The translations under genes were made by a program, and so were the position numbers. Below the pieces are notes generated by a model, which saw only the letters and a program-made list of their open reading frames with translations, was not told where the DNA came from and made no database searches. From assembly GCA_001899235.1 (NCBI GenBank), contig MKVR01000018.1:1-64000 (forward strand): a DNA stretch of 64,000 nucleotides, in the 5' to 3' direction. This DNA comes from Nitrosospira sp. 56-18 (GTDB lineage Bacteria; Pseudomonadota; Gammaproteobacteria; Burkholderiales; Nitrosomonadaceae). How positions within the stretch are numbered: the first letter of the stretch is position 1; each line of letters opens with the position of its first letter. This document shows, in pieces, positions 47,164 through 55,912 of this stretch.

Positions 47164-47741
47164 ACGATGGCACTCCCCTGATTGCTTGCTGCCTCATATT
47201 CTGTTAACCAGGCATCATGAGATTCTTCCTTCTCTAATGACTGGGTTTGACTTGTCTGTACTTGACTTAGCTTTACTAAGGAGCCGGACTTGACCTGACG
47301 GGATAGCTGCGGCTTAGTCGTCGGCATACCTGACGGGTCAGTTGTCGGGTTAGCCGAATCTCCTTTATCTGTAAGGTTCTTGCCGTTTTTCTTCTTCCCG
47401 TTGGTGATAGCGGCACCGCGTTTTCCCCCGGTTACTTTTGCTTCTCTGATCTCTTCAAGGTATTTTCTGTAGTCTTCCAGTTCTGGGCAAAAAATAGCCC
47501 CGTCAGCCTCTTTAAAGTAAGCAATCACAGCAGGCAGAGAGTCATCTATAAGCTGCTCAGTGACCCCTAAAACCTTTGCAAGCAAATCATGCCTAGCTGG
47601 CAGTCTTAAGTTAACCCAGCACTCATTGCGCATAGACCACAGAAGACCCCGTTCCTGCATGGACATGGTTCGGTAGGGTATTCTCGCCATCCACGCCGCA
47701 GCGTATTCTTGATATGCCGGAGCTTCACGATTTTGGCTCAT
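47160..47741 (-). CDS. Putative replication-associated phage protein (DUF1376-like)
   Basis: ARIPYRTMSMQERGLLWSMRNECWVNLRLPARHDLLAKVLG..YLEEIREAKVTGGKRGA. Confidence 0.5.
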   Translation of the reverse strand: MSQNREAPAYQEYAAAWMARIPYRTMSMQERGLLWSMRNECWVNLRLPARHDLLAKVLGVTEQLIDDSLPAVIAYFKEADGAIFCPELEDYRKYLEEIREAKVTGGKRGAAITNGKKKNGKNLTDKGDSANPTTDPSGMPTTKPQLSRQVKSGSLVKLSQVQTSQTQSLEKEESHDAWLTEYEAASNQGSAIV

Positions 47742-47809
47742 AGCACCCCCGAAAGTGATTTGCTTTGCGGGAAATGTGCGCTACAATCTGCTTTGAGTTG
47801 TGTTTCAAA

Positions 47810-47842
47810 TGACGCCATGGGGCCAACCATGGCGTTTTCTTT
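47810..47842 (+). terminator. Hairpin followed by T-rich tract
   Basis: ACGCCATGGGGCCAACCATGGCGTTTTCTTTT. Confidence 0.55.
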
Positions 47843-47853
47843 TCTAGGGTTCA

Positions 47854-48048
47854 TCACACCCCCCTTTTTGCTTCGGCCCACGACTCTATTTCCGAAATTT
47901 TCCAAGCAGTAACCCTGCCTGATAGTTTCACCGGTTTTGGGAAAGTAGGGTCTTCTTTCAGCCATCTCCACAGTGTCGGCACAGAAACAGCCAAATGTGG
48001 CGCCAGATTCTTCGCTCTAATGTATTGACCTATTGGCCATTTATTCAT
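47854..48048 (-). CDS. AlpA-like transcriptional regulator/excisionase
   Basis: YIRAKNLAPHLAVSVPTLWRWLKEDPTFPKPVKLSGRVTAWKISEIESWAEAK. Confidence 0.8.
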   Translation of the reverse strand: MNKWPIGQYIRAKNLAPHLAVSVPTLWRWLKEDPTFPKPVKLSGRVTAWKISEIESWAEAKRGV

Positions 48049-48189
48049 TAATTACTCCTAATTATTCGTATTGCATTAAAACAGGCTTGGTAAGCCTGAG
48101 CCATTTAGTGATACCTGATACCTATAAAAACGTGCTGATATCAGATAAGATCACTATCATGATGATAAGTTCTTGTTTATAATAAGTAA

Positions 48190-48219
48190 ATACCGGTATA
48201 CTGGCATACCGTATACGGT
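48190..48219. promoter_or_regulatory. Two palindromes ATACCGGTAT and ACCGTATACGGT upstream of AlpA-like gene
   Basis: Both are perfect palindromes. Confidence 0.55.
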
Positions 48220-48235
48220 TTGCGAGTAAAGCGTA

Positions 48236-48817
48236 TTAAATCTCTTTTAACCAGTCCTCCCTAATAGTCCTTGATGACCTTTTTACGCCGAATTTTTCTA
48301 ATATCCGTTTGACATACGCGTTTGCAAATGTGGTTTTGTTGTTTCGGTATTTGGTTTTATGTATTACCCATTCCTCACGAATCCACTTCTTTATTTCCAA
48401 GTCTTTCTCGTGCCGCTTTTGTGCCATATCTTTACCATGATCAGACCTTAATGCAGCTTTAAGCGGAGCAATGGCAACATCCACTGAAGGAGCAAAAATA
48501 GCGTCTTGAGACAATTCCAGCATTAACTCAAGAAACTCACTTGCCCCCTTGGACGACTTAACTCGTTCATCATCCGTTGAGTCCTCTAATATTTCACATA
48601 GACGAATCCAGCCGTCTGAATCGGGACAAGCTTCTATTTTTCGACGCAGTTCATCAAACTTTGCCCGTTGCTCAGCTTGTAGCTGCCTTATTTCTTCGGT
48701 TACTGGCACAAACTTGGCCGTAACTGTACATACCAACTGCCCGTTTTCTTTTTTGAATCTATTTAATGAACGAAAACTTACCTCTCCCCCTCTGTTTGGT
48801 TTCTTGGGATCGGTCAT
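48236..48817 (-). CDS. Hypothetical protein
   Basis: Intact 193-aa ORF. Confidence 0.5.
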   Translation of the reverse strand: MTDPKKPNRGGEVSFRSLNRFKKENGQLVCTVTAKFVPVTEEIRQLQAEQRAKFDELRRKIEACPDSDGWIRLCEILEDSTDDERVKSSKGASEFLELMLELSQDAIFAPSVDVAIAPLKAALRSDHGKDMAQKRHEKDLEIKKWIREEWVIHKTKYRNNKTTFANAYVKRILEKFGVKRSSRTIREDWLKEI

Positions 48818-48930
48818 GTCATGCTCCTTCTAGCGCTATCCTTCAATAAGATGCCACCCCAGGCGGTGAAGGTTTCCGCTTTTCGCTTGGCCGAGCTAGG
48901 GATGGCTTGAACCGAAGTGGTTATTTCTGG

Positions 48931-49194
48931 TTACGCTATTTTTCGTAACGATTCGTTATCTACTGCCTCATCTCCAATTGCACTCATAATCACGCTATTA
49001 AGCTGTTTTATTCGCTTTGTAACACCACGAGTCGCAAACGCTACTTCTTCATGTTCGCCATCAAGCGCACTGATTATCAATACCGCCAATGCGTCAATCT
49101 CCCAGGTAGCGCGTAATACAATCATGCTGCGCTCGTTATCGAGTAACATTGTTTTATTACCTTGACTCATGATGAGCCTCCTCCCGGTATTCAT
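48931..49194 (-). CDS. Small hypothetical protein
   Basis: Overlapping small-ORF operon. Confidence 0.45.
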   Translation of the reverse strand: MNTGRRLIMSQGNKTMLLDNERSMIVLRATWEIDALAVLIISALDGEHEEVAFATRGVTKRIKQLNSVIMSAIGDEAVDNESLRKIA

Positions 49195-49420
49195 CCACGA
49201 TAGAGGAAGCTCTCTTGATGCGGTCCATCATGTCGTGCATCACGATATGAAAACCGTATTGCTCTTGGTCTTGTAATCCGCCACCTTCCACATCCGACGA
49301 ATTACCTCTTCCGATTGTTCCGGCGACAAACATTGCTGTCGCATACGCCTCATCCAGCAGATCGATAGCGTTGCACAGCTTATTGGAATCGGGATTTATA
49401 TTTATGGGTTCGCGTTTCAT
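49157..49420 (-). CDS. Small hypothetical protein
   Basis: 4-bp overlap with 49417 ORF. Confidence 0.5.
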   Translation of the reverse strand: MKREPININPDSNKLCNAIDLLDEAYATAMFVAGTIGRGNSSDVEGGGLQDQEQYGFHIVMHDMMDRIKRASSIVDEYREEAHHESR

Positions 49421-49779
49421 GCCGATTCTCCTTTAACCAAGGAAAGCCGCGTATCAGCCAGCAAAGCGCCCAGAAAATTGCGGAATTCCTTATCAGACGA
49501 GGTAACGAGGTCTGCGGAAATCAATATCCGTATCCTGCCTTCCTTCAGCCTGGAGAGCTTGATAAAGTGTGGCTCGTCTTTCCTTACGCATGAGCGTACA
49601 CCTTTGCCCGGATATCGCATCCACTCCGGGACAAGACCCGACTTACGGATTGCCTCTTCAGTATCTTCAAAGGCATAGGTCAGACCGGCAAGGGAATCCC
49701 ATAAATCTATGGGAATGAGATTTCGTATTGGCCTTAAAGCGGATTTGCGAGAAACTGCTGTAGAATTGGCGTTAGCCAT
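49417..49779 (-). CDS. Small hypothetical protein
   Basis: Intact ORF upstream of the above. Confidence 0.5.
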   Translation of the reverse strand: MANANSTAVSRKSALRPIRNLIPIDLWDSLAGLTYAFEDTEEAIRKSGLVPEWMRYPGKGVRSCVRKDEPHFIKLSRLKEGRIRILISADLVTSSDKEFRNFLGALLADTRLSLVKGESA

Positions 49780-49868
49780 GATGCGTACCTCCTTAGTAGG
49801 TTGCGTTGTGGTTAGGGACGTTTTGGTGTTGGTAGCACCTTGCGTCCCGCTTTATTGCCTGAAGTCCG

Positions 49869-51119
49869 TCAGGCCACGGTGTTACTCCTTTCAGCCTTGA
49901 GTTGGTCCAAATAATCAGCCCAGGCTTGCATCATTTCTCTGCGTTTCGGTAGGTGCTCAGCATAGTTGTATGCTGCGCTAACCTTGTTACGTTCGGCATG
50001 AGCTAGCTGCCTCTCAATCGCCTCATGAGGCCATCCCTGCTCGTGTAGGATCGTTGATGCCATGCTCCTGAACCCATGCCCTGTCATTTCGTCTTTATCG
50101 TAACCTAGACGCCTTAGAGCAGCGTTAATGGTGTTTTCACTCATCGGCCTTGAGTAGCTTCTTACGCCAGGGAAAACGTATCTCCCCTCCCCTGTATGCG
50201 GTTGCAGTTCTCGCAGGATTTCTAACGCTTGAGTAGCTAGAGGCACTAGGTGAACAGACTTCATTTTCATCTTGCCAGCAGCAATACGCCACTCAGCTTT
50301 GTCGAAGTCAATCTCTGCCCACTCAGCGTGTCTAAGCTCGCCAGGACGCACGAAAAGGAGCGGGGCAAGCCTGAGGGCTAGCTGCGTGATAAAAGAGCCA
50401 CTATAGCCCTCTATAGCGTTTAATAAATCCCTTACTTTTCTGGGGTCTGTAATGCTTGCGTGATGTTTTTCTTTAACTGGTGTTAGCGCACCTTTAAGCA
50501 CTAAGCTGAGGTCTGCTTGCGCCCTTCCTGTAGCTATTCCGTACCGAAATATCCGACCGCTTATTGCCATCGCCCTATGTGCGGTTTCTATGTTCCCGCG
50601 AATCTCTATCTTTTGGAGAGCGCCTAAAAAGTCAGCTGCGCTTACTTGAGCTATAGGGGTATTTCCGATAGCAGGGAAGATATTCCGCTCCAACAATCTC
50701 GTAATTCGCTGAGTGCTTTTAGGAGTCCATTTCTTTGCCTGCTTCGCTAGCCACTCACGCGATACCGCCTCAAAAGTGTTTGCTGCAAGCTCCTTTTCTT
50801 TGCGCTTATCCGCCTGCTTGATTGCGCTAGGATCGCTCCCGCTTGCTATGAGCTTTCGCGCTTTGTCTAGACCGTCTCTCGCAGCTGCCAGGGACGTGAC
50901 AGGATAAACGCCAAATGCCAGCGTCTTACGCTTACGCTGGAAGCGATAGTCATACCGCCAATACTTGCCCACATGATTTACGAGCAAATAAAGCCCATCT
51001 CGATCAGCCAACTTATATGGCTTATCGGAGGGCTTGGCGTTTCGTATAGCGGGATCAGAAAGAGGCATGACGGTATCTAAATCTGACGGTAGCTCATCTA
51101 CCGCCAAAGATACCGCCAC
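49869..51119 (-). CDS. Tyrosine recombinase/integrase (P4-type with DUF4102-like arm-binding domain)
   Basis: LSDPAIRNAKPSDKPYKLADRDGLYLLV; RPGELRHAEW; MTGHGFRSMASTILHEQGW; HAERNKVSAAYNYAEHLPKRREMMQAWADYL. Confidence 0.95.
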   Translation of the reverse strand: MAVSLAVDELPSDLDTVMPLSDPAIRNAKPSDKPYKLADRDGLYLLVNHVGKYWRYDYRFQRKRKTLAFGVYPVTSLAAARDGLDKARKLIASGSDPSAIKQADKRKEKELAANTFEAVSREWLAKQAKKWTPKSTQRITRLLERNIFPAIGNTPIAQVSAADFLGALQKIEIRGNIETAHRAMAISGRIFRYGIATGRAQADLSLVLKGALTPVKEKHHASITDPRKVRDLLNAIEGYSGSFITQLALRLAPLLFVRPGELRHAEWAEIDFDKAEWRIAAGKMKMKSVHLVPLATQALEILRELQPHTGEGRYVFPGVRSYSRPMSENTINAALRRLGYDKDEMTGHGFRSMASTILHEQGWPHEAIERQLAHAERNKVSAAYNYAEHLPKRREMMQAWADYLDQLKAERSNTVA

Positions 51120-51132
51120 TTAAGACGGTATG
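51067..51132. promoter_or_regulatory. Cluster of five (A/G)(A/C)CGGTA(T/G)-type motifs at integrase 5' end/attR
   Basis: GACGGTATC, GACGGTAG, CTACCGCC, ATACCGCC, GACGGTAT within ~65 bp. Confidence 0.5.
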
Positions 51133-51230
51133 TCAAGAGATTTCTTGAGACGTTCTGATATGACTAATCAGCTAGGAATGGCGTAGTTATTAGGCTTTTG
51201 CTACGTTGTGAGACCTACTGATATGCTGTA

Positions 51231-51245
51231 ATGGAGGCGGGGGTC
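51231..51245 (+). other. attR-like core site within tRNA-Cys 3' end
   Basis: ATGGAGGCGGGGGTC identical to 33573-33587. Confidence 0.9.
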
Positions 51246-51305
51246 GGAATCGAACCGGCGTAGACGGCTTTGCAGGCCGCTGCATGACCACTCTGCCACC
51301 CCGCC
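51232..51305 (-). tRNA. tRNA-Cys (anticodon GCA)
   Basis: GGCGGGGTGGCAGAGTGGTCATGCAGCGGCCTGCAAAGCCGTCTACGCCGGTTCGATTCCGACCCCGCCTCCA folds as cloverleaf. Confidence 0.95.
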
Positions 51306-51437
51306 ATGCTTGCGCAACCCGAATGGTTCGCGCGTCGATGCGCCAGGCTATGGGCGCAAACTAAAAAGGGAAAACGGATTGGCGTGAGGCGATAATCGGG
51401 GTATGCCTCATGCGAAAAATCCATTTTCCCACGATAC

Positions 51438-51512
51438 TGGAGCGGGAAACGAGGCTCGAACTCGCGACCCCAACCTTGGCAAGGTTGTGCTCTACCACTG
51501 AGCTATTCCCGC
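51438..51512 (-). tRNA. tRNA-Gly (anticodon GCC)
   Basis: GCGGGAATAGCTCAGTGGTAGAGCACAACCTTGCCAAGGTTGGGGTCGCGAGTTCGAGCCTCGTTTCCCGCTCCA. Confidence 0.95.
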
Positions 51513-51594
51513 AAATACAATGGCGGCATTATAAGGACGGCGCCATGTTTGGTCAAGAAAGGCCAGGTTCGGGTGGGCACTTTGGCATTTTCCC

Positions 51595-52164
51595 TCACCC
51601 GTGCTTCAATGCCTGGGGGATGGCCACCTTCAGGTAATAACCCATCGACCACAGCGTCAATACCGCCGCAAGGTAGATCAGCCAGGTTCCGACGGCATGG
51701 GCATTGAAATCCTCGCCGATCTTGTCATGGTAAAGCAGCAATGGAATGGCCACCATCTGCGATGTGGTTTTCAGCTTGCCGAGGAAAGACACGGCCATGC
51801 TCTTGCCTCTTCCAATCTGCGCCATCCACTCGCGCAGGGCCGATATGGTGATTTCCCTGCCAATGATGATGAATGCTATCAGCGCATCCAGCCTGCTCAG
51901 GTAAACCAGCACGATGAGCGCCGCCGTGACCATCAGCTTGTCCGCCACGGGATCGAGAAATGCGCCGAAAGCGGAGGTCTGCTGAAGGACCCGCGCGAGG
52001 TAGCCATCCAGCCAGTCGGTAATTGCCGCGACGGTAAAGATGATGGTGGCAATCAGATTCTGGTCGGATTGGGATAACCAGCTGGGTGGAAAGTAGAAAA
52101 TTCCCACGAACAGCGGGATTGCCACGATGCGCATCCAGGTCAGTACGTTGGGGAGATTGAAGGG
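51595..52164 (-). CDS. pgsA: CDP-diacylglycerol--glycerol-3-phosphate 3-phosphatidyltransferase
   Basis: CDP-alcohol phosphotransferase motif DWLDGYLARVLQQTSAFGAFLDPVADKL. Confidence 0.93.
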   Translation of the reverse strand, partial: PFNLPNVLTWMRIVAIPLFVGIFYFPPSWLSQSDQNLIATIIFTVAAITDWLDGYLARVLQQTSAFGAFLDPVADKLMVTAALIVLVYLSRLDALIAFIIIGREITISALREWMAQIGRGKSMAVSFLGKLKTTSQMVAIPLLLYHDKIGEDFNAHAVGTWLIYLAAVLTLWSMGYYLKVAIPQALKHG

Positions 52165-52436
52165 CATGAGGTCGCCTACGCCATCGGAACGGCAATCCGG
52201 TAAATTCATCGTGCAAACTCAGCTTCACGGCTGGCAGGCCATCCTGCGCCCGGCGCTATTTCCGGGCTTCATGGCTTCCCGAAAATATCCGGAACGCATG
52301 AATTCTTCGCAGCCAGTCCCCGCATCGGGTGGAGTGATTCTGGGACATCCCAAACGGCACAGCCTGCCGCTGGGCACGATCAATCCCGTTTTATGCGCTT
52401 CATGGGCTCAAGCCTTAAGCAAATTCAACGGCGAAT

Positions 52437-54257
52437 TCAGTGCAGTTCCCTATAGATCTTCTCCGCCAGCGCACGGCTGATGCCCTCGGCCTGCTGTAAT
52501 TCTTCCACGCTCGCGGTGAGCACGCCTTTCAGCCCGCCGAACCGGGAGAGAAGGCTCTGGCGGCGCTTGGCGCCGACACCTCCGATTTTTTCCAGGCTGG
52601 ACCGGGTGCGCGCCTTGCCCAGCTTGGCGCGATGTCCATAAATTGCAAAACGGTGCGCCTCGTCCCTGATCTGCTGTATCAGGTGCAATCCGGGGTGGTC
52701 CGTGGATAATTGTAACGGCTTTTCAATCTCCGGGAAAATCAATTGTTCCAGTCCGGGCTTGCGTTCTTCGCCTTTTGCCACGCCCAGCAGGCAGGCATCG
52801 TTCAGCCCAAGTTCGACCAATACCTCCTGCGCGGCGCTGACCTGGCCTCGGCCGCCGTCGATCAGGATGAGATCGGGAAGGCTGCCTTCGCCCTCGGCAA
52901 TCTTGTGATAGCGCCGTAAAAACACATTCCGCATGGCGGCATAATCGTCTCCCGGCGTGATCCCCGCGATGTTGTAGCGGCGGTATTCACTGTTGCGCAT
53001 GGCGAAATTGTCGTACACCACGCAGGATGCGATGGTCGCTTCGCCTTGCGTGTGGCTGACGTCGAAACATTCGATCCGCCCGATTCCAGGCATGTTCAGG
53101 GCCTGTTGCAGGGCCTGCAGGCGCTCCTCCTGGCTGGCCTGGCGGCTCAGCATCTGTTCCAGTGCGAGCCGCGCGTTTTCCATTGCCATCCCCAGCCATA
53201 CACGCCGTTCCCCGATGGGATTGCAACTAATCAGAACCTTGCGCCCCGATTGCTCGCCGAGCAGGTTTTGCAGGGCTTCCCGCTGGATCTTTTCGCCCAC
53301 GACGATGACATGCGGCACGCTGCGATTGAGATAATGCTGCGCCAGAAAAGCTTCCACCGCGGCGGATGGCTCGTAGCCTTCCGCATTCTGCGGAAAAAAA
53401 CTTTTATCGCCAAGGTGGCGCCCGCCCCTGACCATGGCGAGGTTGACGCAGAGCCGGCCCCTGCCGCCACTTTCGGCGACACAGGCTACTACGTCGGCAT
53501 CCAGCGCCCTGCCGTTATCGACAAACTGTTTTTCCCGGATTTTCCTCAGCGCCTGGATCTGGTCGCGAAACAGCGCGGCCTGCTCATACTCCTGGGATTG
53601 CGCCGCCTCCTGCATTTTTCTGGAGAGGCTTTGCAGCACTTCAGTCTGCTTGCCTTCCAGGAAAAGCCTGGCGTCCCGCGCATCGTCCCGGTAAGCGTCT
53701 TCCTCGACGAGATCGACGCAAGGCCCGCTGCAGCGCTTGATCTGGTAAAGCAGGCACGGCCTGGTACGATTGCTGAATACGCTGTCTTCGCAGGTACGGA
53801 TGCGAAACACCTTTTGCAGCAACTGCATGCTCTCCCGCACCATGCCCGCGTTGGGGAAAGGTCCGAAATAATGATTTTTTTTATCCAGCGGGCCGCGATG
53901 GAAGCCCAGGCGGGGGAAACGGTGTGCGCTCAGCATCAGGTAGGGATAGGATTTATCATCCCTGAACAGGATGTTATAGCGAGGTCCCAGGCTCTTTATG
54001 AGATTGTTTTCGAGCAGCAGCGCCTCGGCCTCGGATCGGGTGACGGTCGTTTCGACCCCGGCGATTTGCGATACCATCAACTGCGTGCGAGGCCCCAGCC
54101 CGTTTTTCTGAAAATACGAGGAAACGCGCTTCTTCAGGTCGATCGCCTTGCCGACATAGATCACTTCGCCCGTGGCATTGAGCATGCGGTAGACCCCCGG
54201 CTGGGAAGGCAGACTGGAGCAGAATTCCTTGCTGTCGAAAGCGGATGCTGCCGGCAA
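52437..54257 (-). CDS. uvrC: Excinuclease ABC subunit C
   Basis: GIY-YIG N-term [41 protein letters not shown]-term HhH. Confidence 0.97.
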   Translation of the reverse strand: MPAASAFDSKEFCSSLPSQPGVYRMLNATGEVIYVGKAIDLKKRVSSYFQKNGLGPRTQLMVSQIAGVETTVTRSEAEALLLENNLIKSLGPRYNILFRDDKSYPYLMLSAHRFPRLGFHRGPLDKKNHYFGPFPNAGMVRESMQLLQKVFRIRTCEDSVFSNRTRPCLLYQIKRCSGPCVDLVEEDAYRDDARDARLFLEGKQTEVLQSLSRKMQEAAQSQEYEQAALFRDQIQALRKIREKQFVDNGRALDADVVACVAESGGRGRLCVNLAMVRGGRHLGDKSFFPQNAEGYEPSAAVEAFLAQHYLNRSVPHVIVVGEKIQREALQNLLGEQSGRKVLISCNPIGERRVWLGMAMENARLALEQMLSRQASQEERLQALQQALNMPGIGRIECFDVSHTQGEATIASCVVYDNFAMRNSEYRRYNIAGITPGDDYAAMRNVFLRRYHKIAEGEGSLPDLILIDGGRGQVSAAQEVLVELGLNDACLLGVAKGEERKPGLEQLIFPEIEKPLQLSTDHPGLHLIQQIRDEAHRFAIYGHRAKLGKARTRSSLEKIGGVGAKRRQSLLSRFGGLKGVLTASVEELQQAEGISRALAEKIYRELH

Positions 54258-54262
54258 TGAAG

Positions 54263-54451
54263 CTATTCCTCCTCGCCTAGCAGATTGCCGGCAATCGCCC
54301 AGTTTCCGTCCGGCAGTTCGTCGAAAGCGATATAGGTATAGGACTTAGGCTTGTGGGCGACTCTTTCGAGGGTATCGGTAATCTCCGTGGCGATCTGCTT
54401 CTTCTGGTCGCGGCTGAGCGTGCCAGCAATACGAATGTTCACATAAGGCAT
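54263..54451 (-). CDS. 4-oxalocrotonate tautomerase-family protein
   Basis: [35 protein letters not shown]. Confidence 0.8.
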   Translation of the reverse strand: MPYVNIRIAGTLSRDQKKQIATEITDTLERVAHKPKSYTYIAFDELPDGNWAIAGNLLGEEE

Positions 54452-54540
54452 GGTTGATCCTCCCTTTTTCTTTATGTTTCTATCGTTTCCATCTCGATCT
54501 TCAATCCCTGCCCCGCCTTTGCCTTCTTACTCCGCCTACC

Positions 54541-55236
54541 CTACCTCGCGGCCAGATCCGCGCAAATCTTCACGAACACCTGCTCGAACATTTCCGCCGT
54601 CAGGCGGCGGGTCTGGGTATTGTAGCGGCTGCAATGGTAGCTGTCATATAACCGCATTTCGCGCCCGGAATCGGGCGAGCCCGGCCTGCCGGCAACCGGA
54701 CTCGGAGCCTCGCCAGCCATCTTGTACACCGCGCCGTGCTCGAAGAGATAATCCTTCAATTTGAGGTCGAGTGCGCGCAGTACCGCCTGATGGGCTATCG
54801 CCCCGAGAGCCAGGATCGCGGCGCCATCCTCTTTCCGGAACCCGGCGATCTCGGCGGCGAGAAAGGAATTGCAACTGCGTATTTCCGAAGGCTCCGGCTT
54901 GTTTTGCGGAGGCAGGCACTTCACGGCGTTGGTGATGCGGCAATCCATGAGTCGCAGATTGTCGTCAGGGGAATCGGAACCCGCATGGCTCGCAAATCCA
55001 AATTTGTGCAGGGTCCGGTATAGCAATATGCCGGCAAAATCTCCGGTGAAGGGCCTGCCGGTCCGGTTCGCTCCATGCATGCCCGGCGCCAGCCCGACGA
55101 TGAGAAGCCGAGCAGCGGCATCGCCAAAGGGGGCGACCGGGCGGGCATGATAAGACGGGTAGCGCGCCTTTACTTCGTCCAGGTGGCCCGCAAGGCGCGG
55201 GCATTGGCGGCAGTCCGCCGAGAATGAGGATTGCAT
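54541..55236 (-). CDS. Uracil-DNA glycosylase superfamily protein (UDG family 5-like)
   Basis: LLIVGLAPGMHGANRTGRPFTGDFAGILLYRTL; NAVKCLPPQNKPEPSE; YHCSRYNTQTRRLT. Confidence 0.85.
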   Translation of the reverse strand: MQSSFSADCRQCPRLAGHLDEVKARYPSYHARPVAPFGDAAARLLIVGLAPGMHGANRTGRPFTGDFAGILLYRTLHKFGFASHAGSDSPDDNLRLMDCRITNAVKCLPPQNKPEPSEIRSCNSFLAAEIAGFRKEDGAAILALGAIAHQAVLRALDLKLKDYLFEHGAVYKMAGEAPSPVAGRPGSPDSGREMRLYDSYHCSRYNTQTRRLTAEMFEQVFVKICADLAAR

Positions 55237-55300
55237 GAGATGGCAGCCGGCCTTTTAGTGTAGAATGCGCGCTTTTTGACCCACTGGAACTGGAAAAACA

Positions 55301-55867
55301 ATGGCTAAAGTGCTTGCAACAGAAATCCGCGTCGGCAACTTGATCGAGTGGGACAAGCGCATCTGGCGCGTGCTCAAATGTTACCACGTTCACGTGGGCG
55401 GCCGGGGTGGCGCCTTTATGCAGGTGGAAATGAAGGACATCGAGGCGGGCACCAAGACCAACCAGCGCATACGCACCGAAGACAAGGTGGAGCGCGCGTT
55501 CGTCGAACCACGGGACATGACCTTCCTATACCAGGATGGCAGCAACTTCGTTTTCATGGATAAGGAAAACTACGAGCAGCTCAACCTGTCACAGGAATTT
55601 CTCGAAGGGCAATACGAATACCTGCTGCCCAACACCGATATCCAGGTCAACTTCCATAACGACCGTGCGATCGGGGTGCAGCTTCCCGCGAGTGTGGTAT
55701 TGACCATTACCGATACCGAGCCCAATCTCAAGGGCGCCACCGCCACCAGTTCCTACAAGCCGGCCAAGCTGGAGACCGGGCTGGTCGTCATGGTTCCACC
55801 CTTCGTGCTGCAAGGCGAGAAGATCAAGATCAATACCGATAGCGGCGAATACATCGAACGCATGTAG
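55301..55867 (+). CDS. efp: Elongation factor P
   Basis: ATEIRVGNLIEWDKRIWRVLKCYHVHVGGRGGAFMQVEMKD..ATATSSYKPAKLETGLVVMVPPFV..DSGEYIERM. Confidence 0.95.
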   Translation: MAKVLATEIRVGNLIEWDKRIWRVLKCYHVHVGGRGGAFMQVEMKDIEAGTKTNQRIRTEDKVERAFVEPRDMTFLYQDGSNFVFMDKENYEQLNLSQEFLEGQYEYLLPNTDIQVNFHNDRAIGVQLPASVVLTITDTEPNLKGATATSSYKPAKLETGLVVMVPPFVLQGEKIKINTDSGEYIERM

Positions 55868-55912
55868 GAAGGCGGATAACGCGCTATCCCGATGCTCCGG
55901 TCCCGGCCGGCT

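Larger units (their letters stand above)
33573..51245. mobile_element. Integrative element (degenerate prophage/satellite-like) in tRNA-Cys, ~17.7 kb
   Basis: 15-bp att duplication, integrase adjacent to tRNA end, AlpA-like, TerS-like and tail-like genes, AT-rich left part. Confidence 0.9.

Noticed and set aside
53046-54260. 404-aa + strand ORF
   Set aside because: Complete antisense overlap with uvrC, which has full family motifs.
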